Below, piece by piece: positions 1 to 5,700 of a stretch of 14,274 nucleotides of DNA. The stretch lies in assembly GCA_045536155.1 (NCBI GenBank), contig JAZSMZ010000118.1:1-14274 (forward strand), in the 5' to 3' direction. A program made the translations under genes and the position numbers. Below the pieces are notes generated by a model. That model was not told the origin of the DNA and ran no database searches. It was given only the letters and a program-made list of their open reading frames with translations. Position 1 is the stretch's first letter; the number at the start of each line of letters is the position of its first letter. The stretch is from JAZQNC01 sp045536155 (GTDB lineage Bacteria > Bacillota > Clostridia > Oscillospirales > CAG-272).

Positions 1-100
1 AAAGATTTAAAGAGCACAAAGAAGAGCGATGAATAAAAACAAAAGGCCATATGGCCTTTTGTTTTTATTCATCGCTCTTCTTTGTGCTCTTTAAATCTTT
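1..100. repeat. perfect 100-bp palindrome at window start
   Basis: Bases 1-50 are the exact reverse complement of bases 51-100, with no mismatch and no spacer. The central 30 bp is the terminator hairpin of the gene ending at 65. The outer arms (about 1-35 and 66-100) extend into coding sequence, so the last residues of that gene (KDLKSTKKSDE, stop) are encoded a second time on the plus strand at 1-36. A terminator alone would not copy codons into its other arm. I infer an assembly or library fold-back at a contig end, seeded by the natural hairpin. A true inverted duplication extending left of the window is the alternative. Confidence 0.95.
36..65 (-). terminator. rho-independent terminator after the DUF1622 gene
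   Basis: On the minus strand the stop codon (67-65) is followed at once by an A-rich arm, a GGCC stem and an ATAT centre, then the complementary arm ending in TTTTGTTTTT. The hairpin plus U-tract fits an intrinsic terminator ending the apbE-DUF1622 unit. Its far arm lies in the suspected fold-back, so the true sequence left of about position 50 is uncertain. Confidence 0.7.
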
Positions 101-439
101 TTCCTTTTCTTCTATCCTTATCTCCCAGTGGATAATAAAGGCCAAAAGCGCGCGTATTACGATTACCACACCCAATATGGCAAGCTCTTCGAGATCGTGA
201 ATGATAACTGTTTTTATAATCTCGGCACCCATTTTGAATTCGAGCGCTAATGCGAGAGCGCGTCCGAGAGATGCGACAACGCGAAACTGCTCTTTTTTCA
301 CAAGCGATTTTACGAGCCTTCCGAGTGCGAGAGCCGAACCGATAATAATGATTATTATACCGATCAGCTCAAGCGTGCTTGACGATATTTCGGCAAGCAC
401 GTGCAATATGTCTTTGTATTTATCAATAAAATTCTGCAT
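65..439 (-). CDS. DUF1622 family small membrane protein
   Basis: This is a 124-aa membrane protein of unknown biochemical role. Hydrophobic segments lie at about residues 22-44 (run of Ile near 27-33) and 84-105, with a moderately hydrophobic stretch around 55-80. The pattern LELIG near the N-terminus, then FRVVASLGRALALALEFKMG and the following AEIIKTVI, matches what I know of the DUF1622 family (usually 100-125 aa), so it appears full length. The C-terminus is highly charged (EEKEKDLKSTKKSDE). The ATG at 439 has an AAGGTG ribosome binding site 7 nt upstream. The gene begins 11 nt after apbE stops, so the two are almost certainly co-transcribed. No catalytic motif is visible. A link to Rnf or flavinylation is suggested only by position. 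Confidence 0.8.
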   Translation of the reverse strand: MQNFIDKYKDILHVLAEISSSTLELIGIIIIIIGSALALGRLVKSLVKKEQFRVVASLGRALALALEFKMGAEIIKTVIIHDLEELAILGVVIVIRALLAFIIHWEIRIEEKEKDLKSTKKSDE

Positions 440-450
440 TCAATAACACC

Positions 451-1506
451 TTATTTTTTCACGTATTCGTTCCATCCGGACGATACTGTTTTTTCTCCGT
501 CATGGGTGAGCCACATCGCTTCAAGTCCGCTTATCGACTCGACCATTTCAATTCCCTCTTCAAGTGAAAGACAGAAAAGGGCTGTTGACATGGCGTCGCC
601 AAATCCCGAATCCTTGCATATTACCGACACCGAAACAAAGTTCTCTGCAGGCATAAGAGTATCGGGGTGGATGATATGATGGTATGCCTTGCCATCAACG
701 TAATAATATCTTTGATACGATCCGCTTGTAACGACCGATTGCCCGTTTATATTCAGGTATTCGAGGTAATCTCCGCCGTTCGGATTTTCTATCCCGACAG
801 TCCAGCTTTCGCCGTCTGCTTTTGCCCCCACAGCGCGTATATTGCCGCCTACGTTGAGAATATATCCGGTGATACCCTGCGTCTCCAGATGGCGTGCTAT
901 GCATTCTGTGGCGTATCCTTTTGCGACAGCGCCAACGTCAAGCTTCATCTGAGGATCGGTAAGTGTAACACTTCCCTTTTCGGCATCTATCACCATTTTA
1001 TCGATATCGGTATGCTCCGATGCAGCCAAAAGCTTATCCATGGGAGGAAGGGAGGCCGATGCGGGATCGTCCGATCCAAGCACGCGGTAGTTATGCCAAA
1101 GAGTGAGCACGCTTCCCATCGCCACGTTCACCGTGCCGTTGGTGGTATTATACATCTCTTTGGCGAAAAGAAGCATATCGATAATGCGCTTATCAACATT
1201 TACCGTACGATGTTCGCCATCATAGATATCGTTTACCGTACAGATATTTTCCATCCCGTCAAAGCGGTGATAAATGGTATAAAGCCGATGGTATTCCTCA
1301 AACAGTGCCAATATCTCGTCGGATACGGCATTGAACTCCTCTTCGGTCTCTTCGTATCCGACAATCGTTATCACGGTGTCGAAACAGTCCATCGAATAAG
1401 CGGTATATTTATTTTTTGCCGTCTTCGTATTGCAGGAAAAAAGCGCCGAGCTGACGACAAGAGAAAATGCAAGCAATATGCATTGTAATCTGTTTTTCAT
1501 AATCAT
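451..1506 (-). CDS. apbE: FAD:protein FMN transferase (ApbE), lipoprotein
   Basis: ApbE moves FMN from FAD onto a threonine of target proteins, here expected to be RnfG (5700-6878) and RnfD (6875-7795), on the extracytoplasmic face. The 351-aa protein has a signal peptide ending in a lipobox-like LFSC (Cys25), so it is probably a membrane-anchored lipoprotein. Family motifs appear in order: LDVGAVAKGYATE (189-201), LNVGGN (217-222), TSGSYQRYY (260-268), YHHIIHP (275-281) and GDAMST (303-308) with Asp304, typical of the metal and flavin site. Length is normal. The start is uncertain: ATG codons at 1506 and 1500 both lack a Shine-Dalgarno at normal spacing, because the nearest GGAG lies in the hairpin at 1516-1541, about 25 nt upstream. 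The DUF1622 gene follows after 11 nt. Confidence 0.95.
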   Translation of the reverse strand: MIMKNRLQCILLAFSLVVSSALFSCNTKTAKNKYTAYSMDCFDTVITIVGYEETEEEFNAVSDEILALFEEYHRLYTIYHRFDGMENICTVNDIYDGEHRTVNVDKRIIDMLLFAKEMYNTTNGTVNVAMGSVLTLWHNYRVLGSDDPASASLPPMDKLLAASEHTDIDKMVIDAEKGSVTLTDPQMKLDVGAVAKGYATECIARHLETQGITGYILNVGGNIRAVGAKADGESWTVGIENPNGGDYLEYLNINGQSVVTSGSYQRYYYVDGKAYHHIIHPDTLMPAENFVSVSVICKDSGFGDAMSTALFCLSLEEGIEMVESISGLEAMWLTHDGEKTVSSGWNEYVKK

Positions 1507-1515
1507 AAATTACAC

Positions 1516-1541
1516 AAAAAAGGAGACGAATCTCCTTTTTT
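1516..1541 (-). terminator. terminator-like hairpin between lipoprotein gene and apbE
   Basis: The arms AAAAAAGGAGA and TCTCCTTTTTT pair perfectly (11 bp) around a 4-nt loop. On the minus strand the right arm ends in a run of T, as in an intrinsic terminator. Because the arms are A/T flanked, it could also work on the plus strand. It lies after the lipoprotein stop and 10 bp before the apbE start, so it probably attenuates transcription into apbE. Confidence 0.75.
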
Positions 1542-1567
1542 GCTCAAATATTCGTTTGTTGTTTTGA

Positions 1568-2536
1568 TTACTTGGTGGCAGCCATGATAAAGCCGGTTAC
1601 ACCGATGGTGCAGCCTGCACTCATAAGCTCATCAACTCCGTGGTAGCCGTCAGCAGCAAGGAGAGAAGCGATCTCTGCCTTGGTCTTGCCGATACAAGCT
1701 GCATCAAATGCTGCTGCCTGCTCGAACCATTCCTTAGCGGCTCCGCCGTACGCAACCATACCGTAGCTTGTACCCTGCTCCTTCTTGGAAAGAACAGCCT
1801 TGGCGGTATCAAGAGTAGAAACGCCGGTCATATCGAAGGTAAAGGAAACTTCTACACAGTCGCTGGAAGCTGCAACAACTTTGCCTTCTGCATCGTATGC
1901 ACCTGCGAATACGTTAACTGCGATCTTATTGTTGCCTTCTATTTCCTCGGTTGCATCGGTAAGGGTCTGCTCGGTTGCAACGCTTACCTTGAGAGCAGCC
2001 TTATCGCTGATCTCGGTGTTGGCGGCATTGTATGCCTTTTCAATAGCGTTTACAAATTCATGGATCATAATGGTGCAGCCTGCGGCAACAACTTCGTCGT
2101 TACCCTTGTTATCTGCGGCAACGAGAGCCTTAACCTCGTCAAGAGTCTTGCCGACGATGAGAGCTTCGAAGGCATCAGCCTGCTCGAACCATTCTCTGTT
2201 GGCTCCGCCGTATGCTACCATGTTATAGGAAGCGCCCTGCTCGTACTTGGTCTTGAATTCACCGGCAACTGCTTTGCCATCAGCGGTGAATTTAACGGTA
2301 TTGCTTGCGGTATCAAGATCGCAAGCTGCTATCTTACCGTCAGCATCAACGGTAACAGCGGCAACGGTAACATCAACTTTACCGGAACCGTCATTGTCTT
2401 CACCGGCATCGGTGACGGTAGGGGTACTTACATAAATGCCTGCGCCGAACTTAACGGTAGCGGCATTATTGCAGCTGACGAGAGTTGCAGTTAACACCAT
2501 AAGAATGCAAAGTGCAAGTGTCAAAATCTTTTTCAT
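1568..2536 (-). CDS. two-repeat lipoprotein with FMN_bind-like repeats, Rnf-associated
   Basis: I do not know a named function for this 322-aa exported lipoprotein. A signal peptide ends in LVSC (lipid-modified Cys22). The mature part is two tandem copies of about 115 residues (roughly 52-170 and 203-320). Each copy has a beta-rich start with D-A-D/E-GK, then EQGxSYxMVAYGGA, EWFEQAxAF and GKT, and ends with an AGCTI motif (Thr155, Thr310) before a helix. That ending resembles the FMN_bind close DxxxGATxT seen in RnfG, with AGCT replacing GAT. I infer a divergent FMN_bind-type domain, either flavinylated by the adjacent ApbE or binding another redox ligand. The start ATG has AGGAG 6 nt upstream. 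It has its own strong promoter (2594-2622) and a terminator-like hairpin (1516-1541) after it, so it may be expressed at higher levels than its neighbours. Confidence 0.8.
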   Translation of the reverse strand: MKKILTLALCILMVLTATLVSCNNAATVKFGAGIYVSTPTVTDAGEDNDGSGKVDVTVAAVTVDADGKIAACDLDTASNTVKFTADGKAVAGEFKTKYEQGASYNMVAYGGANREWFEQADAFEALIVGKTLDEVKALVAADNKGNDEVVAAGCTIMIHEFVNAIEKAYNAANTEISDKAALKVSVATEQTLTDATEEIEGNNKIAVNVFAGAYDAEGKVVAASSDCVEVSFTFDMTGVSTLDTAKAVLSKKEQGTSYGMVAYGGAAKEWFEQAAAFDAACIGKTKAEIASLLAADGYHGVDELMSAGCTIGVTGFIMAATK

Positions 2537-2593
2537 AATATCTCCTGTAAAACTAATATTTATTTTGATAAAATCCTCAAATGTTCACACGTG

Positions 2594-2622
2594 ATTGTAA
2601 CATATAACCGTTGACTTGTCAA
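2594..2622 (-). promoter_or_regulatory. sigma-A promoter for the lipoprotein gene
   Basis: On the minus strand, TTGACA (2622-2617) is followed by a 17-nt spacer and TACAAT (2599-2594), a near-perfect sigma-70/sigma-A promoter. It lies about 58 nt upstream of the lipoprotein ATG at 2536, between the Gx-transporter gene and the lipoprotein gene. It would let the lipoprotein be transcribed independently of the upstream rnf operon. Confidence 0.85.
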
Positions 2623-2628
2623 CAGTTA
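2607..2628. promoter_or_regulatory. imperfect palindrome over the -35 box (putative operator)
   Basis: The arms AACCGTTGAC and GTCAACAGTT are inverted repeats with one mismatch in 10, separated by TT. The inner 14 bp, GTTGACTTGTCAAC, is perfect. It covers the -35 box of the lipoprotein promoter, a typical repressor position. A weak hairpin is also possible. No cognate regulator is identifiable here; the half-site differs from the TGAAC/GTTCA palindrome at 9380-9393. Confidence 0.5.
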
Positions 2629-2655
2629 TTTATCCCAAAGCCGGCCTTTTATACA

Positions 2656-3159
2656 TCAAAACAGCTTTTGCGGTATCTTCTTTATCAAAATTGATCCGCA
2701 AAGACCGACAACTATGCCGGCAATCGTTCCCGTGACGGTCAAAACCACAAGATAATAGCCAAGCTCTGCCGTTTCCAAAAGCAGCATTGCCATTAAAATC
2801 TGACCTATGTTGTGCGTCACGCCTCCGGCAACACTCACGCCGAGCGCCGACATGAAATTCAGGCGTTTCAGAACGATCATGACAGCAAGGCTGAGTATAC
2901 CTCCTGCCAGGCTGTAGATAAACGCCATTGAATTGCCGAAAAGTATGCTTACGAGAAATATGCGCATAAGGGAAACCCCGACAGCAGAAACAGCGCCCAT
3001 GCGATACAGCAAAAAGACGATTATCACATTGGGTAATCCCATCTTGATTCCGGGAATAGTCGGAAACAACGGCTGTATAAGCATCTCGGCGTAAGCCAAT
3101 ACCATCGCCAACGCAGTGCACAGACCGAGCATTGCGATCTGTTTTGTTTTTTTGCCCAT
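2656..3159 (-). CDS. Gx transporter family protein (Hpre_diP_synt_I)
   Basis: This 167-aa integral membrane protein has about five hydrophobic segments (roughly 8-28, 43-58, 62-95, 103-127, 134-160). The N-terminus KKTKQIAMLGLCTALAMVLA, then PTIPGIKMGLPNVI and GGVTHNIGQ (112-120), fit the family annotated as Gx transporter or heptaprenyl diphosphate synthase component I (PF07456). The fold resembles small substrate-binding (ECF S-type) membrane proteins. The substrate is not known from sequence, and the old prenyl-synthase name should not be taken as function. ATG at 3159 is preceded by AGGTGG at good spacing. It begins 12 nt after the NusG-II gene ends, a pairing common beside rnf and apbE genes in Clostridia, so it is most likely the last gene read from the rnf promoter. 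Confidence 0.85.
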   Translation of the reverse strand: MGKKTKQIAMLGLCTALAMVLAYAEMLIQPLFPTIPGIKMGLPNVIIVFLLYRMGAVSAVGVSLMRIFLVSILFGNSMAFIYSLAGGILSLAVMIVLKRLNFMSALGVSVAGGVTHNIGQILMAMLLLETAELGYYLVVLTVTGTIAGIVVGLCGSILIKKIPQKLF

Positions 3160-3171
3160 AGCAAGCCACCT

Positions 3172-3573
3172 CTACGCAACGATGTCAACTTTGTCGCTTT
3201 CGTCACCGATCGTGACTGTAACAACGACCTTATTGGGCAGACAAACAATGCTCTCGCCATCGCGGAATATCGGATGATGGTTTACGCAGATGCCGTCGGG
3301 ACAGCTTGCGCTCTCGATATACGCCCGTCCGTCTTTGATAATGAGAAAATTGCTGTTCTCGCCCGTTCTTATATCTTCCGATATATTTTCCGACAGTGAA
3401 TATTCTGCATAAAGCTCGCCGTTGACCGTAACACGGACAACGTCTCCCTCAGCACGAAAGAAAAACAGATAAACCGCACCAAGCACCGCGAGAAATACAA
3501 CAGCTGCAATAAAGATAATATCGTTTCGAAATCTGCTTCTGCCCTTGCTGATTTGATCTTTCACATCAGTCAC
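3172..3573 (-). CDS. membrane-anchored NusG domain II protein
   Basis: This 133-aa protein has an N-terminal charged stretch, one membrane segment (about 20-38), then a small extracytoplasmic beta domain. The domain contains CPDGICVNHHPI (91-102) and GESIVCLPNKVVV (106-118), the signature of the NusG domain II family (PF07009), with Cys91, Cys96 and Cys111 and a His pair at 99-100. Despite the name it is not a transcription factor: it lacks the NGN and KOW parts of NusG. The Cys/His pattern suggests a metal, disulfide or redox role outside the membrane, but this is inference. The start is GTG and overlaps the end of rnfB by 8 nt, implying translational coupling; no good Shine-Dalgarno is visible. 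Confidence 0.85.
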   Translation of the reverse strand: MTDVKDQISKGRSRFRNDIIFIAAVVFLAVLGAVYLFFFRAEGDVVRVTVNGELYAEYSLSENISEDIRTGENSNFLIIKDGRAYIESASCPDGICVNHHPIFRDGESIVCLPNKVVVTVTIGDESDKVDIVA

Positions 3574-4402
3574 CGAGCGCTTTTACATCATATCCTTCGG
3601 GCAGATCGGGAAAACTTACCTTCTTAAGACAACCCGTAGGGCAAACACCAACACAAGCGCGGCATCCGGTACACTTATCGTAATCGATCTCTGCAAGATT
3701 ATCGACAACTGTGATAGCACCGCTCGGACACTCTTTTTCACACTTTTTGCAGGCAATGCAAGCGTTTTTGCATGCCTGACGTGCAAGAGCACCCTTTTGC
3801 TTGTTGCTGCACATTACTGCAACGCTCGATTCCTGGGGAAGCATAACGATGATCTGCTTGGGGCAGGCATTTTTGCAAAGTCCGCATCCGATGCATCGGG
3901 AAGTGTCAACGTGTGCAATACCGTCAACGATGCATATCGCATCGGACGGGCAGACGAATGCGCAATCGCCGAATCCGAGACAGCCGAATCGGCATGATTT
4001 TGTTCCGCCGTAAAGCATGGATGCGGCACGGCAGGTCTCAACGCCCGAATAAACAGCAGTGGAAGTGACCGAATCGCAGTTACCGTTGCAGGCAACGTAG
4101 GCAACAACGTCCTCAACCTGAACCTTTTCGATTCCGAGTATCTCGCTTATGCTGTCGGCAACAGTTTGTGTGCCCGGCACGCAAAGATTAGCCTTTTTCT
4201 CGTCACCCTCCGCCAGGGCAGATGCATAGTCATCACAGCCCTTGTATCCGCAAGCGCCGCAGTTAATGCCGGGCAGGCATTCGCGGACCTTCTTTTCGAC
4301 GGGATTTTTTTCAACAGCAAAAAGGTGGGAAAAAACAAGGAGTAAAATTCCTGCCGTCAACGATACGGCGAGCATGAAAATAAATGCAGTTAAAATTTCC
4401 AT
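3566..4402 (-). CDS. rnfB: Rnf complex iron-sulfur subunit B
   Basis: RnfB accepts electrons from reduced ferredoxin at the cytoplasmic side of Rnf. The 278-aa protein has an N-terminal membrane helix (about 4-27), a 4Fe-4S domain of PF04060 type with Cys48, Cys51, Cys56 and Cys74 (CLPGINCGACGYKGC), then a Cys-rich middle (105, 109, 124, 137, 141, 147, 151). Ferredoxin CxxCxxCxxxC motifs follow at 170-180, 215-225 and 244-254. Cysteine count suggests five or six clusters, the long clostridial form rather than the short proteobacterial one. ATG at 4402 follows rnfA by 12 nt with a GGGGTG ribosome binding site. Its 3' end overlaps the NusG-II gene. No key cysteine appears missing. Confidence 0.97.
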   Translation of the reverse strand: MEILTAFIFMLAVSLTAGILLLVFSHLFAVEKNPVEKKVRECLPGINCGACGYKGCDDYASALAEGDEKKANLCVPGTQTVADSISEILGIEKVQVEDVVAYVACNGNCDSVTSTAVYSGVETCRAASMLYGGTKSCRFGCLGFGDCAFVCPSDAICIVDGIAHVDTSRCIGCGLCKNACPKQIIVMLPQESSVAVMCSNKQKGALARQACKNACIACKKCEKECPSGAITVVDNLAEIDYDKCTGCRACVGVCPTGCLKKVSFPDLPEGYDVKALGD

Positions 4403-4414
4403 ATTCTCACCCCG

Positions 4415-5011
4415 TCACGCAAAGATGTTTTCAACAATTCCGCCGAATCCCATAAATGCCAGTGAGATAAAGGAAGCAGCGATCAGAGTTGCCGCAAGTC
4501 CGCGGAAGGGTGCAGGAATATTTGTTTCGTTGATACGCGAACGCAAACCCGAAAAGAGCACCATTGCCAATAAAAATCCGAGTCCGCATCCGAGAGTGCT
4601 GGCCATAGATTCGATAAAATTGTATCCGTCGAGGATATTGTTTATCGTTACGCCGAGAACTGCGCAATTTGTGGTGATGAGGGGCAGATACACGCCGAGA
4701 CCCTTATAGAGGGCGGGCGAAAGCTTTTTAAGAAGCATTTCGAGGATCTGCACGAGAGTTGCAATAACGAGAATGAATACGATGTTCTGCAGATAGCCCA
4801 TGTTGAGCGTATTGAGCACGAAATGCTGAATGGGCCAGGTAACAGCGGTAGCAAGGAGCATAACGACGGTAACCGCAATACCCATGCCCGATGCCTGATC
4901 AAACTTTTTGGATACTCCGAGGAAAGGACATATGCCGAGGAAGCGGCAGAGCACGTAGTTATCGACAAATACTGCCGATAAAAGAATTACAATAAGCACT
5001 TTGAAATCCAT
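4415..5011 (-). CDS. rnfA: Rnf complex membrane subunit A
   Basis: RnfA is a six-helix membrane subunit that, with RnfE, forms the core carrying electrons across the membrane. I chose the ATG at 5011 (198 aa), which shares one base with the rnfE stop (TGATG) and lies 10 nt after GGAGG. A GTG two codons upstream (5017) is possible but only 4 nt from that site. The hallmark DNYVLCRFLGICPFLGVSK near the N-terminus and TTNCAVLGV (about 113-121) hold the two cysteines (Cys28 and Cys116 in this numbering) that in the Rnf/Nqr family help ligate a membrane-embedded [2Fe-2S] cluster with RnfE. The length is normal. Confidence 0.97.
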   Translation of the reverse strand: MDFKVLIVILLSAVFVDNYVLCRFLGICPFLGVSKKFDQASGMGIAVTVVMLLATAVTWPIQHFVLNTLNMGYLQNIVFILVIATLVQILEMLLKKLSPALYKGLGVYLPLITTNCAVLGVTINNILDGYNFIESMASTLGCGLGFLLAMVLFSGLRSRINETNIPAPFRGLAATLIAASFISLAFMGFGGIVENIFA

Positions 5012-5700
5012 CAGCACTCAGCCTCCTTCTTTGAACAAGATTCTATTCTGCAGCTGTCTGCGTTGGGACAACTGTCGCATCCGAAAGATGTTTTCTTGGG
5101 GGATTTGCCCTTGGTTACGGCATAAACGAGGGCAATGAGCAGTCCGTATACCAAAAGTCCGCCGGGCGCTTTTGCCAAGAATGATATTTTATAATCTTCC
5201 ATAAAGGGGATCGCGATTTCCGCAAAGGAAGCGGCTCCGAACACTTCTCGAATCGTTGCCATTGCTCCGAGCGCTATGATAAATCCGAGTCCCATACCGA
5301 TTCCGTCGAGTGCGGATGCAATTACCGGATTCTTGTTTGCAAACATCTCGGCACGACCCAAAATGATGCAGTTTACCGTAATAAGATCAAGGTACACGCC
5401 AAGTGTTGCATAAAGATCGGGGAAAAATGCCTGAACAATCATTTTAACTATTGTTACAAAGCCTGCGATGATCACGATATAGCAAGGAATACGCATGCTT
5501 TCCGGGATTATCTTGCGAAGAAGCGAAATGAAAATATTCGAGCACACCAAAACTACCAATGCGGCGAGGCCCATGCCAAGCGCACCGGTTACGGTCGTTG
5601 TGGTAGCGAGAGTGGGGCAGGTACCCAAAATGAGCACCAAGGTGGGGTTTTCTTTCAATATTCCGTTAGTGAGCACCGAAAGTGAGCTTTTCTTACTCAT
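5011..5700 (-). CDS. rnfE: Rnf complex membrane subunit E with Cys-rich tail
   Basis: RnfE is the partner of RnfA in the membrane core. The 229-aa protein has about six hydrophobic segments. The conserved LKENPTLVLILGTCPTLA (Cys28) and LITVNCIILGRAE (Cys111) supply the family's [2Fe-2S] cysteines. After the last helix (about 180-195) comes a soluble tail with five cysteines at 208, 211, 217, 222 and 229 (GCDSCPNADSCRIESC onward), ending in Cys. This tail is not needed for the core fold and could bind metal or an Fe-S cluster. The ATG overlaps the rnfG stop by one base (TAATG) with GGGAGGGG just upstream; the 3' end touches rnfA. Confidence 0.97.
   Translation of the reverse strand: MSKKSSLSVLTNGILKENPTLVLILGTCPTLATTTTVTGALGMGLAALVVLVCSNIFISLLRKIIPESMRIPCYIVIIAGFVTIVKMIVQAFFPDLYATLGVYLDLITVNCIILGRAEMFANKNPVIASALDGIGMGLGFIIALGAMATIREVFGAASFAEIAIPFMEDYKISFLAKAPGGLLVYGLLIALVYAVTKGKSPKKTSFGCDSCPNADSCRIESCSKKEAEC

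Noticed and set aside
667..1488. Plus-strand open frame opposite apbE
   Set aside because: It is antisense to a gene with all ApbE motifs and has no ribosome binding site or recognisable domain.
1640..2494. Long plus-strand open frames opposite the lipoprotein gene
   Set aside because: They are antisense to a convincing lipoprotein with promoter, signal peptide and repeats; their low-complexity Gly/Ala/Ser/Cys composition mirrors the real gene.
2640..2652. Short AAAGCCGGCCTTT inverted motif after the Gx-transporter gene as a terminator
   Set aside because: The arms pair only with a bulge and leave no loop, and no T-run follows, so it does not support a terminator.
2630..3169. Overlapping minus-strand frame of 179 codons across the Gx-transporter gene
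   Set aside because: It is Arg/Cys/His-rich and not membrane-like; the frame at 2656-3159 has the family motifs and the better-placed AGGTGG site.
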